Shown in pieces: positions 35,499 through 44,394 of a stretch of 64,000 nucleotides of DNA (positions within the stretch are counted from its first letter, which is position 1; the number at the start of each line of letters is the position of its first letter). The stretch comes from Rosettibacter primus (GTDB lineage: Bacteria > Bacteroidota > Ignavibacteria > Ignavibacteriales > Melioribacteraceae). The notes beneath the pieces are model-generated. The model did no database searches. It was not told the DNA's origin and worked only from the letters and a program-made list of their open reading frames with translations. Made by a program: the position numbers and the translations under genes. The stretch lies in the NCBI RefSeq assembly GCF_036860675.1, contig NZ_JAYKGK010000006.1, positions 143,568 to 207,567 of the forward strand, written 5' to 3'.

Positions 35499-37329
35499 TA
35501 TTTCTACCTTCTTCAAATATTTTTAAAATCTCTTCATATCTTCTTTTAGCCTCTTCAATAATTTCATTATAACTTTTTAAATAAATAGTAACTTTTCCTT
35601 GAATTGTAGGTTCTTTACTCATTGACGAATCATATTTTTTACCAATAAGATAACAGTCTAATTTTTCAGAATTTGGGAAGTTATTTTTTAATATATTGTT
35701 ATATAACATAACTTGTGGGTAATCTTTTATTGTTATATTATATGAAGGACGTTTTAATTCAATTACTAAATAGCGATCTAATAAATTCTTGCATATCAAG
35801 TCAGGTCTCGCTCTAATACGTTTATTTTTATCTAAAAGTTTATGTTTATTTTTATCCAAAAGTTCTTTTTGTAAAATTGTTTTCAATTGTTGATTACTTG
35901 AATAGAGTTTATAATTATCATCTAATATCCATAAGTTTTTTTCTAAAATTTTATGAATATTTGGAAATTCTTTAGTTGACGAGCTATTTATCATTTCATT
36001 AATCTTTTTTATCACTTCCAATCTATTTTTGATAAGATTTGATAATGCAGTTATTTCATAAATGCCCCATTCTTCCAATAATTTTGAGAGATTTTCAATA
36101 TCTCTTGCACTAGCTTTATTTAAGCTTTCTAAAATTTGCAACATAGATTCCGTCTCGGCTAAACGAGCAATAAATTCTATAATAGTATTTGCATTATCGT
36201 CCGATAAATTATTTAATCTAGGTATTATTGTCTTTATAGCATCTTCAAATTTTTCTCTAAGTGGTTTGGGTAAGTTTTTAAGTATTCTTTGAATATTTGG
36301 GTTTTGATTTATTCTTTTAATCCTTTCATCAGCTTGTTTTTTTTCTAATTCCCGAGAAATTTTAATTAGTAAATTTTCTACCCAAGTTTTATATTTTTGA
36401 TATTTTGGATGACTTTTATTAAAACTATCTCTACTTGTAGATATAATAAAATTATCTATCGTCATCTCAGGATTGTCAGGATCCAAAAAATCTGCATTGA
36501 TTTCTCCAATAATTCTATTAGCAACATTAAAATAATGTGACGGAGTATTTATATCATATAAAGTTGGTCCCTCTATTGCTCTCCCTCTAACATATGTAAT
36601 TATCCCTGGTTTTTTTACATCCTTTAATATTTCGGCTATAACTATTTTACCACTTATAACACCCAACCCCTCTATTTTATCCTTTATTTCTCTTCTTTCC
36701 CCTTTTATATCAAGCGGTGAAAGTTTTTGCTTATTTACATAAATATAAAAATTATCTGTAAGACCAAACTCCTTAATCAAAAATTCTCTTAACCCTGATG
36801 TATCCAATTCTAATGCATGTTCTAGCATATTAATTAAATAAATTTTTGTACCACATTTTGTTTTATCAACATCATAATTTATTTCTAATGGGAACTCAAG
36901 TAAATTTAAATCTTTTTTATCTTCAAAATAATTTCTAGAAATTTCTAAAATTGATTTGATACCTTCTTTAAAAGTAATTACTTTCATAATTTTTGCTATA
37001 CCTAATCCAGCTAATTTACCGATACCTTTATTACCAATAGGCTTTCTTTTATACTTAGGTGTTTCTTGAATAATATTTCTTTTGTTATAACCAAGAGATA
37101 AATAAATATTTTTAACTTCCTCTGGTAACATCCCACACCCATTATCTTCAATAATAATTTCCTTTATTTTTTTGTTTTCATCTACTTTAATATCAATAAA
37201 TACTTCTGAAGCATCAGCATCATAACAATTAGCAACTAATTCTGAAATTGCCTTAGGGATACTATTATACATAGCTAAACCAATGTTATCCAATAAACGA
37301 GGAAAAATTCTAAATTTTACCTTTTCCAT
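35491..37329 (-). CDS. GHKL (MORC/MutL-like) ATPase fused to a PD-(D/E)xK nuclease domain
   Basis: 612 aa. The N-terminal GHKL ATPase is complete: N-box AISELVANCYDADAS (E30, N34, D37), G1 box EDNGCGM (residues 61-67), G2 box GNKGIGKLAGLG (99-110). A helical middle part follows. The C-terminal domain has RPDL (D510) and VIELKRP (E524-x-K526), the PD-(D/E)xK arrangement. MutL/MORC-like ATPases in restriction-modification operons were described by comparative genomics (Iyer and colleagues); this protein fits that group and adds its own nuclease. Sits between methyltransferase (19 bp) and second nuclease (overlap). Confidence 0.8.
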   Translation of the reverse strand: MEKVKFRIFPRLLDNIGLAMYNSIPKAISELVANCYDADASEVFIDIKVDENKKIKEIIIEDNGCGMLPEEVKNIYLSLGYNKRNIIQETPKYKRKPIGNKGIGKLAGLGIAKIMKVITFKEGIKSILEISRNYFEDKKDLNLLEFPLEINYDVDKTKCGTKIYLINMLEHALELDTSGLREFLIKEFGLTDNFYIYVNKQKLSPLDIKGERREIKDKIEGLGVISGKIVIAEILKDVKKPGIITYVRGRAIEGPTLYDINTPSHYFNVANRIIGEINADFLDPDNPEMTIDNFIISTSRDSFNKSHPKYQKYKTWVENLLIKISRELEKKQADERIKRINQNPNIQRILKNLPKPLREKFEDAIKTIIPRLNNLSDDNANTIIEFIARLAETESMLQILESLNKASARDIENLSKLLEEWGIYEITALSNLIKNRLEVIKKINEMINSSSTKEFPNIHKILEKNLWILDDNYKLYSSNQQLKTILQKELLDKNKHKLLDKNKRIRARPDLICKNLLDRYLVIELKRPSYNITIKDYPQVMLYNNILKNNFPNSEKLDCYLIGKKYDSSMSKEPTIQGKVTIYLKSYNEIIEEAKRRYEEILKIFEEGRNNE

Positions 37330-37348
37330 TTTAATCTATATATTCTAT

Positions 37349-38638
37349 TTATTCGAACTTTTTAAAAATCAATATATTTTCTTTTTTCATTACATTATAT
37401 AAACCAAATATCAACTTTAAAATATTTTTTTCTAGTTTAAAACCAATCTTAGTCATATAGTCTATTGTGAATTCAACGGTTTTTATTTCTTGTCCCTGAT
37501 ATGTAGCATTTCCTATAACAATTACTGCATATTTATTAGGTTTAAGTATTCTGTACATTTCATCATAAGACTTTTTCATATCCTCATTATATAATTCCAC
37601 TCTATTTTTACTATTTCCTCTAACACCAATAAATTCATTTCGCATTCTCAAAATATCATACCCTAAATCCTTTAGTGAATGTTCATCGTTTTGTACATAA
37701 TCGAGTGCAATAGAGTAAGGCGGTGATGTAATAATTCCATCAATTGAATTTTCTGGCAAATTTATATTCCTTGAATCACCTCTTTTTATTTCAACATCAC
37801 CTAAAGTTAAATTCAAAATTTTATAAAGATCTCTATAATCCTTTACAGATTCTATCATTAAATTAAGATTCTTAATAAATGATTGTTCAAATTCCCTTCC
37901 TCTTCTAGCATTATCACTAACTGCTAACAACCTTGCCAGTTTATAAAAGTCTCTAACATCTTCGTTTGGAATTTTATCTATCACATTATAAAAATCTTCT
38001 TCGTAATTAAACAAGTTTGTCCTGAGTTTTGATAAAATGATTTCTTTAGATTCTATAATTTCATCTAATACATAAAGTGCTTTTGTTTTAACTTTACCTT
38101 GTAAAACACATAAAGGGGAAATATCAATGCCTATGAAATTAATACCCAAAAGTTGTGCCTCAAGTGCAGTTGTTCCACTCCCAGAAAATGGATCACAAAC
38201 ATATTCACCTTCTTTTAATCTAATTATATTTAATAATGCTCTTATCATTTGTGGATGAAACTTACCTTTATAAGGATATATCCAATGAGTTAAATATTGA
38301 TTCACTGAACGTGTTTGGTTTTTTTGTATAATGTGAAAATAATCTGTGTATTCGCCAAAAACAGTTTTAAAGTATGACCCTCTTTTTTTAATAAGTCTAA
38401 TAATATCATCTGATTTGTTCAAAATCCTAAATTCTCTTAAGCCATTAGTAATTTCATATTCAACCCCCAATGCTTCTAATTCTAATTCTGCTAAAGATAA
38501 TTCATAAATAAATTGCACATTGTCCAACAAAACTAAATCTTTTTTTTCTAAATCATCTTCAATTTGATAAGCCCAAAATTGAGTCTCTGCTCTTTCTAAC
38601 ATTGTTTCGCCTTTGCTTTTAATTTTATTGATTTCCAT
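37349..38638 (-). CDS. Site-specific DNA methyltransferase of the restriction island
   Basis: 429 aa from the ATG at 38638 (a TTG one codon earlier is also open). SAM-binding motif I DPFSGSGTTALEAQ at about residues 150-163 precedes the catalytic motif IV TSPPY at 305-309, with about 140 residues between. The preceding WIYPYKGKFHPQMIRALL is usual in DNA modification methylases. TSPPY favours amino methylation (N4-cytosine or N6-adenine). N-terminal 100 residues are a separate unknown part. It leads the three-gene island and presumably protects self DNA. Confidence 0.82.
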   Translation of the reverse strand: MEINKIKSKGETMLERAETQFWAYQIEDDLEKKDLVLLDNVQFIYELSLAELELEALGVEYEITNGLREFRILNKSDDIIRLIKKRGSYFKTVFGEYTDYFHIIQKNQTRSVNQYLTHWIYPYKGKFHPQMIRALLNIIRLKEGEYVCDPFSGSGTTALEAQLLGINFIGIDISPLCVLQGKVKTKALYVLDEIIESKEIILSKLRTNLFNYEEDFYNVIDKIPNEDVRDFYKLARLLAVSDNARRGREFEQSFIKNLNLMIESVKDYRDLYKILNLTLGDVEIKRGDSRNINLPENSIDGIITSPPYSIALDYVQNDEHSLKDLGYDILRMRNEFIGVRGNSKNRVELYNEDMKKSYDEMYRILKPNKYAVIVIGNATYQGQEIKTVEFTIDYMTKIGFKLEKNILKLIFGLYNVMKKENILIFKKFE

Positions 38639-38679
38639 CAATTTCTACCCTAATTCACTTTTAATAAATATTCATAGAT

Positions 38680-39174
38680 TTATTTAAATCTCCTCAAGAA
38701 CTCAATTCTATCTCTAAGTTTTTCAACGGGGACAAGCAATTTATCTTTCCCAAATATTGCATCTTCTCGATTTGTAAAAACTAATTCATAATCTTTGCTC
38801 ATTACAATTGCTTCTTCTGGACAAACTTCTTCGCAGAATCCACAAAAGATGCATCTTAACATATTTATCTCAAATTTCTCTGGATATCTTTCTTTTTCTA
38901 ATTCTGTTTCTGCAGGCTGAACTTCAATTGCTAAAGCAGGACATACTCTCGAACACAATCCACATGCAACACACCTTTCTACTCCATTTTCTTCTAATAC
39001 TAATACAGGTCTTCCACGATATGATGCAGGCGGTTCAAATTTTACTTCTGGATATTCCATAGTAAATTTGGGACGAAACATGTTTTTCAATGTCAATATC
39101 ATCCCTTTAATAATTTCTACTATATAAATTCTCTCAAAAAAATTTAAATCCTTTTTCCTTTTCTTGACTGCCAT
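38680..39174 (-). CDS. nuoI: NADH-quinone oxidoreductase subunit I
   Basis: Complex I ferredoxin-like subunit, 164 aa, carrying two 4Fe-4S clusters (N6a/N6b). The two binding motifs are CVACGLCSRVCP and CIFCGFCEEVCP. N-terminal ERIYIVEIIKGMILTLKNMF is the usual membrane-facing helix. 36 bp after nuoH. The expected nuoJ is not downstream; instead the restriction island begins 41 bp later. Confidence 0.95.
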   Translation of the reverse strand: MAVKKRKKDLNFFERIYIVEIIKGMILTLKNMFRPKFTMEYPEVKFEPPASYRGRPVLVLEENGVERCVACGLCSRVCPALAIEVQPAETELEKERYPEKFEINMLRCIFCGFCEEVCPEEAIVMSKDYELVFTNREDAIFGKDKLLVPVEKLRDRIEFLRRFK

Positions 39175-39210
39175 ATTAATCCTTTCTCCTTTAAAGAAGA
39201 ATTTCTAAAA

Positions 39211-40242
39211 CTATAATTTGAAAATCATAATTAATAATGCAACCCATACAATATTAATTAGTGATAATGGAAACATAACTTTCCATCCTAAATTCATCAA
39301 CTGGTCATATCGAAATCTCGGTATACTCCATCTTACCCAGATAAATACAAAAAGCATGAATGCTACTTTAAATAAAAATGCTCCTATTTGTAAAATTGTT
39401 GTTAAACTTGAGCTCAACCCTAATTTATCAATATAAGGAATTTGCCAGCCGCCAAGATAAAGAGTAACAATTAAACAGCTTGCAATTATCATATTAGCAT
39501 ATTCTGCTAAGAAAAATCCAGCAAACTTGAAAGAACTGTATTCCGTATGATAACCTCCAACAAGTTCAGGTTCGGCTTCTGGTAAATCAAATGGAAGACG
39601 GTTTGTTTCTGCAAATGCAGATACTACAAAAGTAATAAATCCAATTGGTTGAAGAATTGCATTCCACATCCAGCCATGCTGTGCATTTACAATATCAATT
39701 GGTCTTAATGATTCTGAAAACAACAATACTCCTGCTATTGAAAAGCCCATTGATACTTCATAAGAAATCATTTGAGCAGAGGAACGAATTCCTCCAAGCA
39801 AAGAATATTTACTGCCTGATGACCATCCTGCAAGTGTAATCCCATAAACTCCAAGTGATGTTAATGCAAGAACGTAAAGAATTCCAATATTTACATCAGC
39901 TGTAACTAATTTAATTTCATAACCAAATAAATTTATTGTTGGACCAATTGGTATTACTGCATAAGTAGCAAATGCAACAAAAAGTGAAATTGCAGGAGCC
40001 AATGTATGCAGAGTTCTATTTGCAGCTTGAGGAACAATATCTTCTTTTAGTAATAATTTGAAAACATCTGCAAATGGTTGAAGAAGACCTTTGTAACCAA
40101 CTCGATTTGGACCTATGCGATTTTGTGCCCATGCACTAATTTTTCTTTCAAAGTACACCATATATGCTACGGACAATAATAAAGTTGTAAGTGCAATTAT
40201 AATCTTGATTATTGTTATGATTATAATTTCCCAGATATTCAT
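39211..40242 (-). CDS. nuoH: NADH-quinone oxidoreductase subunit H
   Basis: Membrane subunit of complex I at the quinone-binding site, 343 aa with about eight membrane segments. Diagnostic stretches are YFERKISAWAQNRIGPNRVG, GLLQPFADVFKLLLKED and ETNRLPFDLPEAEPELVGGY. Length normal. It is separated from nuoG by a 301-bp gap. Confidence 0.96.
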   Translation of the reverse strand: MNIWEIIIITIIKIIIALTTLLLSVAYMVYFERKISAWAQNRIGPNRVGYKGLLQPFADVFKLLLKEDIVPQAANRTLHTLAPAISLFVAFATYAVIPIGPTINLFGYEIKLVTADVNIGILYVLALTSLGVYGITLAGWSSGSKYSLLGGIRSSAQMISYEVSMGFSIAGVLLFSESLRPIDIVNAQHGWMWNAILQPIGFITFVVSAFAETNRLPFDLPEAEPELVGGYHTEYSSFKFAGFFLAEYANMIIASCLIVTLYLGGWQIPYIDKLGLSSSLTTILQIGAFLFKVAFMLFVFIWVRWSIPRFRYDQLMNLGWKVMFPLSLINIVWVALLIMIFKL

Positions 40243-40543
40243 TTAAAGGCACTCCAATATTTAATAGAAAATTTAGTCTTAGTATTAGACTTTCTTTTTC
40301 GCTCAATTTAGCTTTGGCGTAGACTATTTATTTCACTGTCATTCAGAGCCTGCCAAAGTGAACGAAGAATTTAAAATCATTCTAATCTTTCAAAGAAATT
40401 CTCCAATTTAAGAATGAGTATAAGTTGCTAAGCAAAATTTTTTTTCATTAAATGCAGTAAAAATATTTCTTTTTACAATAAGCGATATAAATCCTGCATT
40501 ACAATTTTTATCTTGCACACTAATAAATTCAAATAAATTTTCT
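40243..40543. other. Non-coding gap between nuoG and nuoH with one dispersed-repeat-like segment
   Basis: A 301-bp AT-rich gap inside an operon. The only structure I see is at about 40337-40378, CTGTCATTCAGAGCCTGCC followed by AAAGTGAACGAAGAA, which resembles the GTCATTCTGAG..CGAAGAATCT intergenic repeats common in this bacterial group. It appears decayed. The long gap is unusual given 13-36 bp spacing elsewhere in this operon. Confidence 0.45.
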
Positions 40544-42235
40544 TCATTTAGATATTTCAATTATCTCACTTTTTAACTGAACTCCCATCTCACCAATTTT
40601 ATCGTAATCCAAATCTTTAAAAGCTTCAATCGAATTTGCAAGATCTTCAAAAACTTCTTCAGCCATTTCATATTTAATTTTGAAACCGAGTTTAGCAGCA
40701 ATGAGTGCTAAAATTTTCCAGCTTGGTTTTGCATCAAATTTGTGACCCTGCATCCATCTGTCGAATGGTGTGCCAAATTTATCCCATCGGCTCATGCTCA
40801 TTCCATCAAGTGCTCTGTCTAATTCAACCGTAGCAACTGCAGGCTTAATTCTTTGAACTCTTCCCAGAAAATTTACAAATGTTCCATGCTTTTCCGCATA
40901 AGTTGCAGCAGGAAAAACAATATGAGCAATCTCTGTAGCTTTATTTTTATTAGTAGCATGAACGATTAATAACTCAAGTTTTTTTAGAATTGATTCAACT
41001 TCGCTGTCTGATTCATTATTCGCAAATATTACATCAACATCATCTTCCATTAAATAAAGTGCTTTGATTTTTCTTTCTTTTATTTCATTAATAATTTCTT
41101 CTTTATAAAATTTATCAAGTGGAATTAAACCAATTAATTCTGCCCCAAGTGAATTTGGTGTTTTATCTTCTCGAATTAAGATATCATCCTGGTCACCTTG
41201 TTTGATATGTTTTGCAAAATACATTTTTGTAATTCCAAAAGCTTTTGCAAATTTTTTCAAAACAAAATTATCTTCGCATGTTGCATATGGGGAACCTATA
41301 AAACAAATTTCGTTTGATTTGAATTTCTTTAACTCATTGGCTGCTTGGTTTAATGCTTCGTCCCATGAAACTTTTTGCAAATTTTGATTTTTGCGAATAA
41401 ATGTTCCATCAATTCTTGTTTCAGAGTTTACATGTTTAAAAGTATTTAATCTTCCATTGTCACACATCCAGTAGCTATTAACTTCTTCGTTGTGACGAGG
41501 AGTTAATCTCAAGATTTGATTATTACGAACCCAGATTTCGATATTGCACCCGCGTGCACAGCCAATACATATAGAATTAGTTTTAGACATTTCCCACACA
41601 CGGGTTTTAAATCTAAAATCTTGATTTGTTAATGCACCAACTGGACAAATATCTGTAGTATTCAAAGTATAAGGATTATCAAAAGATTCGCCGGGGAAAG
41701 TTGTGATTGTAACTCTATCACCTCTTTTAATAAATGTAAGTTGATGTGATTTAGCAATTTCATCTGTAAATCTTATACATCTCGAACAAGAAATGCACCG
41801 TTCAGCATCAAATTTTATGTAAGGTCCAAGTTGAACTCGTTTTTCTTTTCGAATTTTCATTTCTTCAAAACGGCTTTCTCCTTTTCCGTGTGCATAAGCA
41901 TATTCCTGAAGTTTGCATTCACCAGCTTCGTCACAAATTGGACAATCGAGAGGATGATTGATTAATAGAAATTCCATAACAGCATTTCTTGCTTCGAGTG
42001 CTCTCGGTGATTTTGTATGAACAACCATTCCTTCGGAAGCTAATGTAGCACACGAGATAACAAGTTTGGGCATTTGTTCAACTTCAACCAGACAAACTCT
42101 GCAATTACCAGATACAGATAATTTAGGATGCCAGCAAAAATGAGGAATATCAATTTTTGCATCTCTTGCTGCTTCGATTATTGTTTGTCCAGGTTTAAAT
42201 TCTATTTCTTGACCATCTACAATTATTTTTGGCAT
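40544..42235 (-). CDS. nuoG: NADH-quinone oxidoreductase subunit G
   Basis: Fe-S subunit of the complex I hydrophilic arm, 563 aa. N-terminal 2Fe-2S domain (HFCWHPKLSVSGNCRVCLVEVE), the His-Cys 4Fe-4S region (HPLDCPICDEAGECKLQ), a ferredoxin pair (CISCSRC ... CPVGAL), then CIGCARGCNIEIW opening a molybdopterin-oxidoreductase-like domain. It is much shorter than E. coli NuoG (about 900 aa), lacking the last part of that domain; short forms exist in other phyla. 13 bp after the M16 peptidase gene. Confidence 0.92.
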   Translation of the reverse strand: MPKIIVDGQEIEFKPGQTIIEAARDAKIDIPHFCWHPKLSVSGNCRVCLVEVEQMPKLVISCATLASEGMVVHTKSPRALEARNAVMEFLLINHPLDCPICDEAGECKLQEYAYAHGKGESRFEEMKIRKEKRVQLGPYIKFDAERCISCSRCIRFTDEIAKSHQLTFIKRGDRVTITTFPGESFDNPYTLNTTDICPVGALTNQDFRFKTRVWEMSKTNSICIGCARGCNIEIWVRNNQILRLTPRHNEEVNSYWMCDNGRLNTFKHVNSETRIDGTFIRKNQNLQKVSWDEALNQAANELKKFKSNEICFIGSPYATCEDNFVLKKFAKAFGITKMYFAKHIKQGDQDDILIREDKTPNSLGAELIGLIPLDKFYKEEIINEIKERKIKALYLMEDDVDVIFANNESDSEVESILKKLELLIVHATNKNKATEIAHIVFPAATYAEKHGTFVNFLGRVQRIKPAVATVELDRALDGMSMSRWDKFGTPFDRWMQGHKFDAKPSWKILALIAAKLGFKIKYEMAEEVFEDLANSIEAFKDLDYDKIGEMGVQLKSEIIEISK

Positions 42236-42248
42236 AATTTACCTTTCG

Positions 42249-43505
42249 TTATGCTGCTTTTTCTAATAATAAATTTTTTGGACTTAATATTACTCTTGTC
42301 AATGAATCATTATCAAATAATTCATTGGACAATTCTAAAATTTCTTCTCGAGTTACTGATTTTATTTTTTTAATTGTTTCTTCAACTGATTTAATTTTAC
42401 CAAAATAAATTACTGATTGTGCAATTCTATGCATTCTGTTTGTTGTGCTTTCAAGACTCATCAAAATATTCCCGATTAAATATTCTTTTGCTCTGTCGAG
42501 TTCTTTTGTATCAACTTTTTTTTGTTTTAATTTTTTTATTTCATCAAAGATTAGATTTTGTGCTTTAAAAATTGATTTAGCATTTGTCGAAAGATAAACT
42601 CCAAAAGTCGAAACATCAAAAAAAGAGTTTAAGAAAGTATTTATTTGATAAGCAATTCCATTTTCTTCTCTTAATTTTTGAAATAATCTCGAACTGCTTC
42701 CTTCGCCTAAAATTTGAGAAAGTACTGCAACAGACATTCTTTTTTTATCTTTGAAACCATAAGTAGGTCTTCCGATAATAAAATGAATCTGTTGAGTTTC
42801 CTTTTCTACATGAAGGTCGTGTGTTTGCTGCAAAATCAAATTTCTTTTTTTGTTGTTTGTTTGCTTAAAATCTTTTTTTATATACTTCTCAGTAAACTTA
42901 ATCAGTTTGTTGTGGTCAACATTTCCAGATGCAACAATATAAAATCTATCAAGCGTGTAATTATCATTTACATATTCAAATAAATCTTTTTGTTTGAATG
43001 AACGTAAATTTTTTTCTGTGCCAATTATTGGCATACCAAGAGAATTACCATTAAATACATTGCTTTCAAATTTGTCGAAAATTAGTTCTTCTGGAGAATC
43101 TTCAATATCATAAAGTTCATCGATAACCACTTTTGATTCTTTTTGAATTTCTTTAGGATCAAAAGTGGAATTTTGAATCATATCTGCCAGTACTTCAAAA
43201 GTTTGTTCGATATGTTCGCTCAAACCGCGGCCATAGTAGCATGTGTGTTCTTTTGAAGTAAATGCATTAAGGTAACCACCGAGTGATTCTATATCTTCTG
43301 CAATTTTTTTAGCAGACCTTTTTCTGGTTCCCTTGAAAAACATGTGTTCGAGAAAATGACTTATGCCATTATTTTCCGGTAGTTCATCTCTTGAACCTAC
43401 ATTGAACCAGAATCCAAGCGAGAAAGATTTTACATAATTTATTTTCTCGGAAACTATTGTGATGCCGTTTGATAATCTCGTTATGTTCAAAGAAGATTTT
43501 GCCAC
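42249..43505 (-). CDS. M16 family zinc peptidase (processing-protease-like)
   Basis: 418-aa single M16 (pitrilysin/PqqL-type) subunit with the inverted zinc motif HFLEH (H50, E53, H54) and distal ligand E130. Both halves, the N-terminal catalytic M16 and C-terminal inactive M16 domain (from about residue 200, GRPTYGFKDKKR), are present. No signal peptide, so probably cytoplasmic. It is upstream of nuoG in the same direction, though a functional link to complex I is not established. Confidence 0.9.
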   Translation of the reverse strand: MAKSSLNITRLSNGITIVSEKINYVKSFSLGFWFNVGSRDELPENNGISHFLEHMFFKGTRKRSAKKIAEDIESLGGYLNAFTSKEHTCYYGRGLSEHIEQTFEVLADMIQNSTFDPKEIQKESKVVIDELYDIEDSPEELIFDKFESNVFNGNSLGMPIIGTEKNLRSFKQKDLFEYVNDNYTLDRFYIVASGNVDHNKLIKFTEKYIKKDFKQTNNKKRNLILQQTHDLHVEKETQQIHFIIGRPTYGFKDKKRMSVAVLSQILGEGSSSRLFQKLREENGIAYQINTFLNSFFDVSTFGVYLSTNAKSIFKAQNLIFDEIKKLKQKKVDTKELDRAKEYLIGNILMSLESTTNRMHRIAQSVIYFGKIKSVEETIKKIKSVTREEILELSNELFDNDSLTRVILSPKNLLLEKAA

Positions 43506-43564
43506 TAATTATCTTAAAAGTTTAGAACAAATATAGATAAAGCAACAAAGCTTTTCAAAAACAA

Positions 43565-44254
43565 TTACAGTTCAAAAATAAAACCCTTCTCTTTTAATCT
43601 TTCATAATTTCTTTTGTCAAATTTATAAAGAAAGGCTGGGCGTCTTTTACCATTTGTGCTTGTTTTTTTAAATCTTATTAAAAGATTCATATTCATCAGT
43701 TTTTTTCTGAAATTTCTTTTATCGAGTTTCTTCCCCAAAATTACTTCATACAATGTTTGAAGTTGTGGAAGTGTAAATTTTTCAGGCAATAATTCAAATC
43801 CAATCGGACGATATCTAATTCTTGTCCTTAGTTTTTCCAGAGCAACTTTTACGATTTCATTATGGTCAAAAGGCAATTTTGGAATTTCTGATAATTTGAA
43901 CCATTTTACTTCGGAAGTATCAACCCCGGAAGATAATTTATAATGTTCGGGTTTAACAAGAGCAAAATGGCCAATTGTGAAAACTCTTCTTAAAGGATAT
44001 CTGTCAATTGCATCAAATATAGTAATTTCTTCAAGGTAAATATTTTTAATTCCTGTTGTCTCCTCAAGAATTCTTTGTGCAGCTTCTTTAACTAATTCAT
44101 TCTTCTTAATAAATCCACCCGGGAGTGCCCATTTGCCTTTTTCGGGATTGATAGCTCGCTTAACCAGTAGAACTTCCAGGGATGAATTTTCAAATCCAAA
44201 AATCACACAATCAATAGAAATATTTTTTATAACATCTTTAAGAATGTGAGACAT
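43565..44254 (-). CDS. Nudix-domain transcriptional regulator, probably of xylose genes
   Basis: 229 aa: an N-terminal Nudix domain (about residues 1-140) and a C-terminal winged-helix domain (about 150-229, FTLPQLQTLYEVILGKKLDKRNFRKK), the NrtR/AraR layout. The Nudix box is degenerate: GFIKKNE is kept, but the catalytic REXXEE reads RILEET, so hydrolysis is unlikely and ligand sensing more likely. Bacteroidota use such regulators for arabinose. It is divergent from xylB-xylA, whose promoter holds a palindrome, so control of xylose use is inferred. AGGAA precedes the start. Confidence 0.82.
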   Translation of the reverse strand: MSHILKDVIKNISIDCVIFGFENSSLEVLLVKRAINPEKGKWALPGGFIKKNELVKEAAQRILEETTGIKNIYLEEITIFDAIDRYPLRRVFTIGHFALVKPEHYKLSSGVDTSEVKWFKLSEIPKLPFDHNEIVKVALEKLRTRIRYRPIGFELLPEKFTLPQLQTLYEVILGKKLDKRNFRKKLMNMNLLIRFKKTSTNGKRRPAFLYKFDKRNYERLKEKGFIFEL

Positions 44255-44331
44255 TATTTTATTCCTGATTAATTTATTCTTTCAGCCTCAAATTTAAAAA
44301 ATAATTTATCCATAACCTTAAAATATTTTTA

Positions 44332-44366
44332 GTGACTTTTTATTTCTTTAAGTGTATTTTATACAC
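44332..44366 (+). promoter_or_regulatory. xylBA promoter with overlapping palindromic operator
   Basis: GTGTATTTTATACAC (44352-44366; arms GTGTAT/ATACAC) lies between the divergent regulator and xylB. It covers a likely -10 box TATTTT (44355-44360), which stands 17 bases after GTGACT (44332-44337, four of six matches to the -35 consensus). A repressor on this palindrome would block the promoter. The divergent Nudix regulator is the obvious candidate. Confidence 0.55.
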
Positions 44367-44394
44367 ATAATTTTCAGAATAATAGGAGGTAAAA

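Noticed and set aside
34827..38638. Reading the island as a DISARM, BREX or Shedu defence system
   Set aside because: No helicase, PglZ-type phosphatase or protease is present, and the nuclease domains are tied to a GHKL ATPase and a methyltransferase, which fits MutL/MORC-type restriction instead.
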